A stretch of DNA of 64,000 nucleotides from Gorsachius magnificus (GCA_034008185.1 CM067084.1:3987385-4051384); one strand, 5' to 3'. Shown: positions 12,401 to 26,149, counted from the first letter of the stretch. Numbers and translations are program-made. Notes: generated by a model from the letters alone, not told the origin.

Positions 12401-15400
12401 GGATAGGCTGTTTGCAGATAACAGGATAGGCTGGTCTATATGATCTACCCAACTGGTGATGAAATTGCATATTAACAGTGACATATGTTCTGTGATGAAT
12501 CCCAGCTGTACCAAAAATACAGGGAACAAAGAACCCTAGGAAACGGGTTTTTGTGCAAGCACTAAATCACAAAGGTTGGGTTAGGACTAGAACTGGCAAG
12601 CAAAAAGAGACTATCAACAAAGATGAAGTTATTCTGATTAAGAAAAGGGTAAAAGGATAGGAGACCAATCCACTAGTAACGTACCTTAAAGGGTTTCTTT
12701 TCTCTCATTAGAAGACATCCTCTGTTTTCACATTTCTGTAAACAGAAGTGAATAGTCCGTGCAGACAAAAAACCCCAAACATTTAACTTGCTTATTATTG
12801 CTCTTGATTAAAAAAAAAAAAAAAAAAATCAATTGATTAGCAATAAAAGGCACAATTACTTAAATCCAGCTTATCTTTTTAGCTCATGAAAACTTCTACT
12901 GAATTGCACGTTAGCTCACATTCGTGGGGAAAAAGGTGCTCCGCAAGGGCAGCACCAGCAAGGGCTGAAGCCAAGAGATGGGGACTCCTTGCTAAGGGAG
13001 TGAATTTAGAGAAGCCATTTAGCCCTCACTATATCTCACCGCTCCCGGAGCACTGACCTGCCCCCCAGGTGCTGCGAGGCTCAGTCAGCCTTCCTTAGAA
13101 ATACTGAGATCTTTTTCAGCTGAAAGACACTACTAAAAATATTTTTGTTTCCATAGGAACAGACGGTGGAATACAATAGCACGGCTTTTTGCAGGATATT
13201 GCCAAAAGATCATAGACGAGAAAGTCTTTCTTCGACCGCTACAGCCGCAATAAAGCAAAGGACCCACAAAAGTCATCAGTATTTATATAGCCATGCCTTG
13301 CTCTCTTTTGTACCTTTGTGCAAAGCTCTTTATTCTTCCAGTGCAAAATTCCAAAGACAAACTTTCCGCAACCAAAGAACAGCAGCAGCGGCGGCACCTA
13401 ATACAGTAGATAAAAGCCTTACACTTCCACGGGTTTCATACTAGTTACCAAAACGCATCCTAATTCATTAATTTTAACACGACTCCAGGCACTTGCAGAG
13501 CCATATCAATATTTAAACTCGAAGTATATCAATGTATTGAAACCCTAGAGAGGCTGCCCCGACTTACTTCAGTAACAGCATCATTATGATGGCTTGGGGT
13601 AAAAGATTTCATAAATATGCGCCCACAGACAGGCTTCAAATTCATAACCGGCCTCCTAAGTAAAAGCAGAATATTTTAGAACTGCTGAACACTCTGTAGC
13701 CCTTAGGGCTGTGGAGTGGGATTTTGTGGGAATTACCAGGAGAAAAGCCATTATGGGCATCGGGGCATTAGCACTTGACAGCCTGAATGGATGTTAGGCC
13801 TAACTTTCAATCCCATGCTTGAAACTCTTTGCATAAAAGCTAGAAATAAACCAGGAAATCTATCTTCTCGGCCCTCGTGAGAGCTGTGCTTGCTCATTAT
13901 CTCTGTCTAACTTGAATAAATGTAGTTTTTGATATATTGTTTCTGAGTGAACAGCCTAGCTGGAAGAGAATTTAAGGAAGCTGGCTTCCAGTCCTTTGCT
14001 CTAAGTTACCCAATTTTCATCTCTAAAACTGGTCAATCTGCCAAGGCTTCCTATAAAAACGAAGGCAAAACACAATTGAATGATGACATTTCTTGGGAGT
14101 TTATCTTTTTTAACGATTAAAACAAGAGACCATTTGAATTAATGTTTACGCTTCGTGCGGAGTGACTCCATGCAGAAAGAGATTCAGTTTACATTAGCAT
14201 TAGTCTGGCTGGAACTGAGTAACTGTGGGCCCATGCGCCTTGTTCAGCTGTTCAAGAAATAATATTCAGCAAAATCTTCCTGCAAATATCTCATTGGCAT
14301 CTCATGCTAATGTAATTAAATCAGCTTCAAACACTCACTGAGTTGCCAAAGTATTTGAGTACGGTAGAACACAGAGATATTGCCAGGGAGAAAATGTGGA
14401 TTAGCGAAAGAAATATAAAACTTCAAGAGTAAAAAGAGCAGAAGCATTGAACTGTAAATAACAGTTTTCAATTAAGACGTGAGGCTTTATCATTTAACAG
14501 CTGATCCTTATAACAGCATGAAAGCTCTATGGCTATACCGACACAGAGAGAGGTTAATGGTAGTTCTTCCCTGTGAAGAATTGAAGTCCAATTATTTTGG
14601 CTATTTTGTCAGAACAAAAGTTCTGGAATTCAGTACCCAAGGTTCAGAGCCAAAGTGCACAACTGACTTCCCAGATAAAAATGGGTGCCATCCCCAAACC
14701 ACGTGGTAATTCCGTGATTTCTGGAAAAGTTTCCTTTAAAAACCAAACAAAACACCCAGCTTTGAAACAGCAAAGCAGATGAGGAAAGACCTGAAATCAA
14801 TGGGCACATGAAGAATGTGAGATTTCACCATTAAAACCCAGTTAGGGTACAAAGGTATACGTACAAAAGAGGAATTCCATGGGGACAGTAAGTACCTACC
14901 TGTAATCTCCCATTAATATACATTTTCTGGTCTTGCAAAATACTCTCTCCCTGAGTTGTCCCACTACAGTTTTGAGTAATTTGCATTCACCAAAGCACTT
15001 AATCATGTGATTTCAATGGGATATAAGCACCTACTTAAAGTTAAACCCATGTAAGTCCTTTGGTGGAAAGGGATAAACTTAAGCGTATTCTTAAATGCTT
15101 ATTGAAGTGTTCCTTTGGCGTTTTGCCCATTCTGCAGGGATAATTTCAGGGTTGGTTTCCTTCGCCTACAAGTGATTCAGTGTTTATCTGTGGTAAAATA
15201 CCTCTCCGCTTCACATGGATGAATCAACACCAGGTATTTTAAAAAAAAAAAAAAGTAAAATAATAAAGGCCATGTTTTAAGAACCTTTTCAAACTTGACA
15301 TCACCTAACCAAGGCAGAAGTCCAGTACAGAAGAATGTATTTTTGTTTTCCCCATAACTCCGTAAACAAAGATTATCGATGATCGCATTTTTCTGGGAAG

Positions 15401-18400
15401 TACAGCTTCTTCTACTTCCTTCCACATTAACCACCAATGTTATTTTTCTGTCTGAGAACAGGGAGGACCTCCCTCAATATGTGACCCAAATTGATTTTGG
15501 ATCTCCCAGAACAACCACCAGTCAGCACCTTGAGGCATATCCCTCCTGTCCTTCACATCTTACCAATTCTGAAGGAATTCCTGGGTAAAATTTGGCAGTA
15601 GACTAGGTTGCAATAAGACCTCTTGACTGTAAAAACAAAGGAATCGGTTAAGTGATTCCTGTCCCACTTCTCTGGAGCAATTAGCAGGCAAAGCTAGAAC
15701 TGCACTAGTTATGATCCAGCACAAAGTATCTCAAACTATTTTCTTTAAAACCAGTATAGGAACAGAAGTAAGAAATTAATGCCCGTTCTTCCTGTAAATA
15801 TGCTACCGAAAGGAAAGAAAGCATTTTTAAATGGCTGTAGGAGGATCAACACAGCAAAAATAAAAACCAGAAGAACAAATGATTTTAGAAAAGTATTGAA
15901 AATCTAAATCTGAGCAACTGCAGCAAACTGAGAGCTGAAAACACTCGTCGTCTCAGACTTGATCTTGCAAGCATATAAAGAGCATTCCAAGTGTAGCTTG
16001 ACAGGTCTTTCAAGGACTTCAGAAACACAAAGGCAATCAAATGCATTTTTTAAATATTTTTATACAAAGAAACACATCCCATGCAAAGACTTAATTTGAC
16101 AGTTTCCAGCTCAGACTGAATTTTTGTAGCTGAATTTGAAACTCTTCAAAATAAGGGTTTATCTAATGGAAAGGCTGACACAACCTTGACTTCAGTGATG
16201 AGAACCATACCATCATCTTTTCCTTTCTTGCCGGAGACATTAGGAATGGTTTCAATTAAAATTGTGGTAAAGAAAAGAGAAAAACGGTCAGTAGCTCTTT
16301 AGATGCGTCTTGAAGAAAACAACTTTTGAGTGGCGGATAAGATCAGATTATAAAAGAGGATGTAGAATAGCCCATAAAATAGATGTTTGCCAGCAGCATA
16401 GGAAATAGGAGGAAAGAATTTTGCTTTTCCCTGAGGCAGAGCTTCTTTGGACATGCACCGTGGAGGAAAGCAGCCAAGCTACCCTGAAGAAAAGTAGCCA
16501 TAGGTGATGGTCATGCCCAAGAAAGAGGAAATGTCCTCTTTCAATCCTGTCTTCAGCAAGATGCTGTATGATATCAAGCAGAAATCAATTCCTGGGAAAT
16601 TCTGTCACACGATCATCCCTCTCGGGATTTCAGCAAACATCTCGAGGCTTCCCTACAATTGCTTGCAAAAATAGCAGCACCGCAACATTCAGCAGCTGTA
16701 TTTCTGCAATATTGCAGGAAAATTGAGTATTATTTCTGAGCTTTCATTTTTTTTAGCCTGTGCTTACAAAACCTTAATTTTCCTATGAAACACAGTGTGA
16801 AAAACGTTTTGGAGTGGTTCTTTTAAAAAAAAAAAAAACCAACACAAAAAAACCAACAACAGACAACTGGGGTTTTTTAACTGTTCCTTTAGGTTCACAA
16901 TTGTCAAACGTTGCTTCCAGAAATGACTGGGTCAGGTTGTTTCTTCTCTGAGTAGAGCAACTGCTCCTTATTCAGGTAGGCTACCTTGAATGTGCTCGGG
17001 AAGAAAAGGTTCAGGAAGCCACAAGGTAAATGGGACACAGCTGGAAGCAAAGAAGTGATGGAAGAGCTCCCAAGGGACTTGATACAGTGTTGTCGGAAAA
17101 TTTCTGAGCCCCGCTGAAGTCAAGTCTACAAGCTGGGACCTGTCTAGTAAGGCAGGGTGGGCAGGGAGAGACTTGTGTGTAAACTGTTCTTGTTTCTGTT
17201 GAGTTTATATTCCAGGTCTATTTAAAATCACTTCTATTTTTATTTTCAAAAAATATTTTGAGTTTTGTACAATCATCTTTGTCTCCTTTTAGGGAATTCA
17301 CTACAGCGGAAAGTCCACTGCAAAATTCTGGCGGACTTTGGGTGCTGAGAGCTTTACTCATCACGGTGGCTTGGGATGACCATAAGAATAAAAAGAAATC
17401 CATGCAAGCATAGGAATTTTCATTTTTACCATATTCCAGAATGGTCTTGACTTTCAGAAAATCAACTGAGTGACTGAATGGAAATCGAGGGTTTCTTTTA
17501 GAAATTTGGGACAGGAGTTAAGCAAATAAACAAACGCTGTAGATCAGAAACATTCAAACTGGTGCCAAAATAAACCCAGACAAATGCTGCAGTAATTCAG
17601 GCTCTGGACTTGTATATACAAGAGTCTTCACAAATGTTTTTACTCTTAAAACAATAACGACAACGGAAAGTTACCGCAAGTACTGCACGGCTTATCTCAC
17701 GGTTAATTCCTTCAAGTAGTAGCAGTACAAAGCCCAGCTGTGTTATGGCGATGAGATTATATGGCACATTCGCTGCGAGCACAGCACATTCTAGAAGTGT
17801 ATCGGTCTCACAGCTAAAGGGAATTTTTCTAAAAAGCTACCCAGGCGCGCCTTTGCTTCCAAGACCAGAACTCCTCCTCTTCCTTTCCCTAATCTCTTTG
17901 GTAACTGCAAAATAATTTAAGAAGTAAACGCAAATAGTTTAAAACAGGTGTTTCTGAGAGTAAATAGGACAGTTCTTAGAAACCTAATTCTAATTTTTTA
18001 TTCTGCAAATACAGTACTTTTAAAGGCGGCTTTGGTGCGTCGCTGCCCAGAAACAAACAGGTTGCCGAGGGGAAGGGCCAGGGCAAGAGGTGAAATGTTC
18101 TGAAAGGAAAGAAAATGGGTTGGACACCCTTGAAAATCAAAGCTTGGGTAAATCATGCTGCTATAAGCCCACGTAACTTCACTGGAGTCGATGGAGGTGC
18201 AGTTGGTTTTGCCATCATACGATTGACTCTCTTACAACCCCCCCGGTGAGGAAAGTTTCCGTTTCTCCCCAACCCCAACGGATTGACATTCTTCACATCT
18301 GTACTCCTGAATTTTTCGGAGGAGCTATATTTAAATTATCATTGTTGAAAGCCTCTCTTTTCTTTTTAGACATCAGGCTAGAGGTTCGTTTCTTCTTAAA

Positions 18401-20652
18401 CCTCTTCTGCTTGTTTGGAGCTACGTATGGAAGAGCTTAGAAATGCCAACAGGAGCAAATGTACCAGATGTGGGAGCCCGCCACGCTTTATTACAAATAA
18501 AAAACCCCTCAAACTGGTACAAGGTGAAATACAAACCAATCTAAACAATCACAAAAAGCAACAAGAAAATTCTTCTCAGATTCAAAACCTGTATTGCCTT
18601 TTTCCTCTCCTCCTCTTTTTATTTTTCTGCAACTCTGCGCTTTTTAGGTCTGGTCATGTCTGAAAGCAAAATATCAACTTTTGCCAAAAAACCTGTTGTT
18701 ACAGGATTTCCAGTACATTTTGGCAGGTGCAAAAGATAGTTCACTGCATGTGAATATCTGTCTGATTATCCAATTAACGTGAAAACTCAAAGCCTTTAGA
18801 AATTCCTTCGGTGCAAGTTCGAATATGAGCCTAAAGCAATTTCCTTTTGGGAATGGGAGAGTCAGGGTCACCTTTGAGTTAAGCAGAATCCAGCAGGATT
18901 TTTCAGCATAGTTTTATCTCTTGTAATTCCTATTTCCTTAGTTCTCCTTCTGTCATTTAACCATCACAAAAGTAGCTGTAGTTTACCACAGCATGAGGAT
19001 GCAGCCAAATATAGGAGCCTACATTAATAATGCTAATAATAAAAATGATCCCTTGCTTTTTATTTGAGGTTTCTGAGCAAATCAGCCTTATACATCCTCT
19101 CCAAGAACTGACTTTCATTAACCATACTAATGCTTATTTTTCTAAAAACTAAACATCTTATAACGCTTTCTAATATACGCACAATTTCCTTGATTTTTAA
19201 GAGCAGCAAAACGCACTGGGTTTTCTGTTCTGTGTTATTGCTATAGGCTGGGTGAACACCTGCATCCAGAAATACTCTTGAAAAAATGCCAAGCTGAGTG
19301 AAAAAAAAAATAAAGCTGCGTACAGAATACACAGTTTTCTGGGAAAACCACCAAGCCTATGGGTCTCACTTAACTTTAAATCATTTATAAAGCATCCTTT
19401 TAAGGGGGATTCTCCAGGCCATTATTTAGTCTGGGGTTTGGGGGTTTTCTTAATTTTATTTCCAGTGGTACAGAAATCCTTCAGAAACGCCCTATACAGT
19501 TATAGCATATATCCTGAAAAAAAATGTATACGAGTTACATGTTTTTTCAAGTTTCAGTATCTCTCTCCTACTTCAAAGTGTGCTTTAGTAACCTTATAAA
19601 CTACTCGTAGAAGTAATCAATTTGCTGAGATGATCTTATACTGAAAAATAAATGACTCAATGTTGTTGTCCTTGTTTGCAGTTGCTAAGAAGCTGGATTT
19701 TAGATATAATTACTGGGTTTAGGTTTAATGCTTCACTGGCTGCTTAATGCAAAAGTAACTTCTTAAATATCTTATTAAGGGAAGAGGTAAAGTGCAAGAG
19801 GATTATATATGGTCTACTTTGTTATTAAATAGGGCCTCCCTTCCCCCCAGGAATATCACAATCTGTTTACTATTAGAACTATAGGTACAGATCTTACATA
19901 AAGTCCATCCACATGTGTAAGATATGTGTACAAAATATCATTGAAAACAGATCAGTATGTTTGAGACTTCACAAGCAATAAGGATGTTCATCTTTACCCT
20001 AGAAGAAAATGCCATTCCACTCGCACCACTAGGATACAAGAATGACATATCCTTTAAAATGCACGTTGATAAAAAATGTAACTCTGGTTTATATTGCAAT
20101 ACAATAATGTAATATTTATACTGTAATATAATAGTGTAATATTTCTGGTTTTCACATTACGTCCTAATAGTAGCCATTTTTAATTCACAGCCTGTCCTAG
20201 GTAGCGTATATACTAAACGTGAGTTTTATTCTGCGCGCAATGGATTTTTTTCACTTCTTAAAGCAAGTCTTATAAGAAAATGCATTTAAATGAACCTGAA
20301 ATGTTTGTAAAAAAACTGGCACCCAGTTATGGCTGTTAACTGCAATGTAACACTATTTCAGGTACTACTTCCAGTATATGTAACATCATTTGATAGACGT
20401 AGATCTAATTCCTGGAGCGTGGATCACAAAGTATAAGCATTAGACTTGTTGTCCTTCTAAGCATAGGGTTCATATAAGGAATGAAATTGGAAGTAATATT
20501 AGGTACTCCCTGTGAACCAGGACTCCAGTAAAGCAAGTAAATACGAAGGACCATGCTGGTTATCGCACTGATTTTGTTCTATGAATAAAGATAGCTTTTT
20601 TAGTCTTCAGGGATGGCAGCTACTAAAGTGTCTAAAAAGTACAGTCGGTCAC
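9455..20652. other. 11 kb of unique AT-rich sequence, no gene seen
   Basis: The longest stretch without a recognised repeat. Open frames are short (about 100 codons or fewer) and unrecognised. Homopolymer runs include T14 at 10772-10785, A19 at 12810-12828, and A14 at 15241 and 16825. The part from about 13900 to 14400 reads like conserved non-coding DNA: AT-rich but not simple, with clustered homeodomain- and POU-like motifs such as ATGCTAATGTAATTAAATC near 14307. A repeated AT-rich motif (TGTAATATTT) occurs twice at 20109-20143. None of this proves function. Confidence 0.55.
12810..12828 (+). repeat. Poly(A) tract, 19 bases
   Basis: Uninterrupted A run between CTCTTGATT and TCAATTGATTAG. 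There is no transposon tail beside it. Confidence 0.85.
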
Positions 20653-20702
20653 ACTTGATGATCTTAAAGGTCTTTTCCAACCTAGACGATTCTATGATTC
20701 TA
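20653..20702 (+). mobile_element. CR1 LINE, 3' tail only (50 bp)
   Basis: ACTTGATGATCTTAAAGG leads into TTTTCCAACCTAGACG and the terminal ATTCTATGATTCTA, here lacking the last bases of the doubled octamer. Only the last 50 or so bases of a CR1 element are present. A second, nearly identical tail lies about 190 bases downstream at 20894. The two differ at a few bases and have unrelated flanks, so two independent insertions are more likely than one duplication. Confidence 0.88.
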
Positions 20703-20893
20703 CAGATTGCTCGGGCTAACTGAGGTAGAATTACACCACAGGGCAAACGGAATCATTTCACAGCAGTGGTTAGAGCAAGAAAAAGCTTGTGTGCACCGTG
20801 AGTGTGTAAGAAGCAATGGAGAGTTAAGAGACAGAGCTGGCCCAGACTTTGCAAGTGTCAAAAATCTCTTGGGGTTCTAGAGCTTGCCATTTT
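20703..20893. other. Spacer between two CR1 tails
   Basis: Unique sequence of about 190 bases separating two micro CR1 tails. It shows no repeat of its own and no recognisable gene. Confidence 0.5.
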
Positions 20894-20944
20894 GGACTTG
20901 ATGATCTTAAAGGTCTTTTCCAACCTAAACAATTCTATGATTTT
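20894..20944 (+). mobile_element. CR1 LINE, 3' tail only (51 bp)
   Basis: GGACTTGATGATCTTAAAGG, then TTTTCCAACCTAAACA and ATTCTATGATTTT. This is the same subfamily as the tails at 123 and 20653. The second copy of the terminal octamer is mutated or truncated (ATTTT for ATTCT). Confidence 0.87.
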
Positions 20945-23900
20945 GGACTCCTCAATGCTCAATCTTCCAGTCACCGAATCTGACGGAGAATGCAACCTGA
21001 GCTCAAGAGCCTTATGGTTCTTTGCACAATCATCACAACTGGTTTGTTGGTTTGGTTTTTTTTTTACCTTAATGGGAAACCTCTAGTATGAAATCTATGT
21101 TAAGAGCTACATGTGCACTTGTGAACTACAACTTTCCTATCTGCAAGTATCCCAAGCTGCATCCATCCCATTTGGGGTGCGTTCCCTATTTACATTTATT
21201 CACCCATGTAGTACTTTCATAGCTGGCCTAAGCTTTTTGCTGCTTTTTTCCTAAGTCTGTCGAGATGCTTCTCAGCAAATATCAGTTTCTCTGTATTCCA
21301 GCCTCCCTGTTCTCTGGTTTGTGCCTCCCTTTTCCCAGCCCTGCCTTCTCCTCTCAGGCCTCCAGTCACCCGTTTCCATCAGGTCCCATCAGCACCTTGC
21401 ACCCCCCCAGGGGCAGCAGCACATCCCTTCAAACAAAAGGAAAAAAACAATTATTTGCGAATTATTAGGGAAGCTTTTAATGGTTCTGAAAGATTCCAGA
21501 AGTAGCCCGGTAATCAAAGGACTGGGTTAACGAACTAATAAAAACAACAGGGACCAATGTCGGCGATGTGATCGTTATTAAAGGTGACAACAAATTGCCC
21601 GGCCAAAGAGCCTTTCATTCTGAGGTGCAAGTTCCTAAGAGAACCCTGGGTACTGAAACCCAGCCGAGGTTAGAGTCGGTTAGGTAGCTCTCTTCCCCTG
21701 AAACTGATTCTCCAGAGGAACATTGCGTAAAATGCCACCAGAATTTCTTGGCTGTGAGTGGAAGCAGACTGCCAGCCCCGAGTCATCTTTTGAAAATTAG
21801 AGCGAACCAGCAAGTAAATCTAACCCCACCCTTCCCTCGTGGCATCAGCTGGGCGGAGGCTTTTCCATTGTGACCTGAGCTTTGCTGCTGTGCGTTCAGC
21901 ATAGGTTGAGTTAAAAGACAGAAAGAGAGGAAGAAATGGGTGCAACTTCTGTGGGATTTGCCATTTGTCTGGGTGGTAAAAAGCTGAGGGCAAAGCTTGG
22001 AGAACTGTGAACGGAAAGCTCAGCCGAGCTCTTCCTCTGTTTAAAAAAGAAGAAAAGAGGAAAGACCAGAAATGAGTTTGTACTCTTGATATGAAGCCAA
22101 ATTGCTTGAAGCATTTTGGTGTTCTACTTCAAGCGATTGAGGGAAGGTCTGTGAACTCCTGCCACCCGCAGTGGTGGCTTTCACGCTGCTGCATGGTCCC
22201 ACCTTCTCCTAGGGTAGCTCTCTACCGGGCAGCCGGGACGGACGTGACAGAGCAAGGTAAAGAGCAAGGGTGTCCAGTGGTGAGAGGAGGGCCCGAGAGG
22301 AAATTTCCCCTTCAGCAGCAATGAACGGCGAGATGAGCCCCCATCCACCTGCGGAATTTCTGCCTTAGTGGAAATCATTCCGAGAAATGCCTACATGCCT
22401 CTGAGATTCCAGACCAAGAGCCCTAGGACCTTTCCTATTTCCTGAAGAGCCATTTTAAGAAAGCATTAAGCACAGCTGAAGTCAGAAGAAAATCTGCCTC
22501 AGAAACGCAGAAGAGACTGATCCACACGCAGCCATGGAAACCTCCCATAAAAAAAGTGAATTGACTCACATACCAGTTCAATAAACCATCTCCGGCTCCA
22601 GTATCCAACCATGTATAACAGCTGCCTGGTTTGTGAGGGGTAACTACCTTGTCCTGCACCTCTGTGCTAGTTCCCTCTCTACTGTAGGAGGTTCAGAACA
22701 CCTGTACCTGTTCAAAGGAATTTTATTTTATTTTAGTAGCAGGACATGCAGTTATTCTGGATAGGAAATAACTGTTAGATATCCACTCTGGGCCAGGAAA
22801 CCTCAATTCAGTGGGAGGAACTGGGGGTAAGAAGAAATGGTGATACTCAATCTACCTCTTCCTATGTTCTCTTGTTCAGAGTTTTTTATTTTTGCCTTTT
22901 GCCTGATTTACACAAAACAGTGCGTTATGGCTGGTGTTATACTTTTACCAAGTGCATGTTCATTAACACTTCCAATGGTAATTGGGTTACTCTCAAATTT
23001 TTGCAAAGTCTGATGGACCAGATACAGACCAGATAACTTCCCTAGTCAAAATAACTGTTGACTTCCGTAAATATATCGCAATACCAGTGCCGAAAAGCAA
23101 AGCCTATTTCTTCAGCGGAGACGCCGCATGTTCGTTTAGCTCATAGGGGAACAATTGCTTTGAAATTCTCCTTCCTAGGCTACTCTCATCTCCTTGGCGC
23201 CCAAGGAACGTTACCCAGCGCATAGCGGCCCTAGCCAAAACGAAGCACCTAGATGCCTTGTGAGGAAAGCCTTGACGGGGCAGCGTTGGAAGCAGCTAGC
23301 TTTGGAAACATTTAATGATAAACCACAAGGCGTCCTGCTTTTGCAGGCAGAGTTTTACAGCAATTTGTTAACTTTGGCACACCAAAAAAGATGTCGTCCC
23401 AGGTTGTTACTGGGTAATTTGAGCACAAGACAGATTGTCACGTCTGTAGGGGCAAAACACATGGCAAGACCGTCAAGGGTAAAACAGAAGCTGGTGTCTA
23501 ATTGCCGTTTTAAGAGAACAGCTTGCCGCTATGTCAAATGCAAAAAGTTGAATTATTTTGATATTTGAAAAGCAACACTTAACCCTGAATTAAAATAGTG
23601 CATTTTCATCACACAGTAAATCCACGGGCATTCAGGTTCCTGCGGTGGCAAGAATGGGACGTGCTTTGAGTAATGGTTTTAGAAGCAGGGAAAGAGAGAG
23701 CCAGAACTTAATGGCAGGAATATTTTTGGAATGTTCCCAGTGGCAAGACAGTCAAGAAAAAACCCAAACCACACTTTTCACAAGTTGTTAGGTTTTTTGG
23801 CTTTGTCATAGCAAATTGGATTTGCCGGGATTTGGAGCAGTTGGGCCTAGCCACTCGGAGATTTTAAAAAGAGTAAATAAGATGTTTGATTCGAAATCAA

Positions 23901-25687
23901 CAACAAGAGCTTGGGAAAGTGATTTTGGCTTAAATACCAAATTAATTTCCTACAATCTCATAAGGGCATCATTTGCATTAGAAAATATAATAAGCTTCAT
24001 GTTTCTCCAGCTCTGACAAGCAAGTAAGTTCAAGCACAGAAATGTCAGGGCCGCGTATCCAGATTTGTTTTACCAGCTACGTATTCATGAGCGCAGGGTA
24101 GGCCTAGGTGGGAACATGTCAGAAGATTAGCAAAAGATGGCATTTGCTTGAATCATCTATGCCAAATAACGCTGTGTCTCTTACTCAGACTGAGAGACTT
24201 TCCTGCGACTTTCCGAAAGCTTTTGCAACTCCAACCATATTAATAGATTAAAAATATATTTTCCAAAAAAAAGCGTCATTATTTTTCCTTCAAATGATCC
24301 CTGTTATCTACTCATTCTTAAACAAATATTTCATCAAACAAAAATAAACTTTTTATGCCTCCTATTGTCTATGGTCACGGATGTCAGACAGATATTTATT
24401 TTCACTAAAAGCTAAGAATTTCAAGGAAGGCATTGTAGGAAGGAAGGAAGAATGCAAGAAAAATTTCTGGTTTTATTGTAATAAATATTGATGAAACTTT
24501 TCTCAAAGGATTTGCCCTGTTCTTTACAGTATATCCTTACTCATATTTTTAAATATGAACGTTTTTGCTGAGAAGTTTTTGTTGTTCACATGGTGGAGCT
24601 TTGATGAGGTTTCTTACAACCCTAGCTAGTTTCCAGTTCATGAGTCACGCAGCTGCATCATTTTTAAAAGACAGACATTTGAGACACAATCCAGCCTGGA
24701 TATTTCTGAAAAAGGGACATTTCACTAGAAAATTATTCCTTTCCTTTCTGAGACAGCATTCAGTTATAGCACCGATACCCAACCTTCTCTGTATTACCAG
24801 TGGCAAGAAGAACCGGTGTCTTACAGATATCAGAACACGTTGTGAGGAAGCAGAAGAAATCTCTGTGTTGGATGGTGGCAGGGAAAAAAAAAATGAAGCA
24901 GCATGGGGAAAACATGGCACAGGAAAAAAAATCTTAAGGGAGACTAAAAAGTTTTGTGAGACCCTGTAAGGCCGGTGACTTTAAAAGAGAATGACCATAG
25001 ATTATAATCCTTCCTGCACTTTAGATGGCAAAATATGTGATACTAGGAAAAATTTTCAGTGTCAGAAAATGGTCTCAAATACTCTTCCACCTGAGTCAAT
25101 ATAGACTCATATAGGTGGTCCTGCAGGGGAAACGGTACAGAGAAAGACACCCTGGGAATGAACCAATTCCGGGAATCTTCTGCATCAGAAATGACAAAAT
25201 CTAACACATCTACCAGCCTGCTAGAACCAGCCGAATATTTGCTTTTTTGGAAGCAAATCAGCTTATGGAAGCTGAATCAGAACTAGAATAGTTAAGGAGG
25301 GAAGGGACCTGTGGAGCAGAGTGAGCTGCTCGCAGACTCAAATATGAGTTTACTGTGGGGAAAAAAAACCCTTAATTCCTTAGGCTCAAATTTCCTTAAC
25401 TGGGCAAGACAGTTAATTAAAAATGTTAAGAGGAAAGGAAAAGGCTTGTAAGGCAAAAATCTGTTTTGGAAAGAAGACTTCCGCAAGTAAAACTATTTCT
25501 ATAACTGAATGTTTACCTTTTGCCTTTGCCCATTTGAGCTCATGTATCTGTTCGAGCCGATTTATCTGCTCAAAACCGATCTCCAAACTTCATCGGTAAA
25601 ACAACGGGAATTCTGTAGTGCTCTTTGTTCTCACTGCCTGAAAATTGCTCATCAGCTTCCTTGAGTAAAAACCCTCAACTCAACGTT

Positions 25688-25744
25688 GCTCCTGGGGCAG
25701 ACTAACTTCTAAAAACATCGCTCCTGGGGCAGACTAACTTCTAA
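25688..25744. repeat. Tandem direct repeat, 25 bp at 32-bp period
   Basis: The unit beginning GCTCCTGGGGCAGAC occurs at 25688-25712 and again, without a mismatch over 25 bases, at 25720-25744, separated by AAACATC. The perfect match suggests a recent local duplication. Confidence 0.95.
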
Positions 25745-25784
25745 CCTCCGCAGGGTATTAGCCCAGCAGGTAGCAAGCTGGGGC

Positions 25785-25890
25785 ACGCGTTCACGATGCC
25801 GGCGTTGCGTGCATGCGGCGTTTACGGGCGCCAAGAGTAATTCCGTGAAGCACTTTGCGTCACGGCGTGGTGAAAATATGCGTGTAAGGT
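25785..25890. promoter_or_regulatory. Short, very dense CpG cluster
   Basis: About 15 CpG fall within roughly 100 bases, including GCACGCGTTCACG, GCGTGCATGCGGCG and TTTGCGTCACGGCG. GCGTGCATGCGG resembles the core of an NRF1 site (GCGCATGCGC), and TGCGTCAC resembles a CRE half site. The surrounding DNA is AT-rich and CpG-poor, so the cluster stands out, although it is too short to meet the usual 200-bp island rule. A promoter or regulatory role is inferred only. Confidence 0.4.
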
Positions 25891-26149
25891 TTTAATACAC
25901 GGTAATTACATGCAGTAAATCCACACCCCTGGTTACCGAGCCTGTGATTTCTTGGATAAATAAACCCTAGCAGGAAAGTCTCTGGTAAAATTACAGGTGA
26001 GAGTAGAAACAAGCTTTGCCAAGGGAGCAGCTGTGATTTCCAGTATGAACAGAATATGGCTTCCTCGGGGTGGCTTTATCTGTGGTCAGATTGAGCCAGG
26101 CACAAAGTAGCAAATATTTCACTCCTGTGCTACGATCTCTAGCTAGGCT

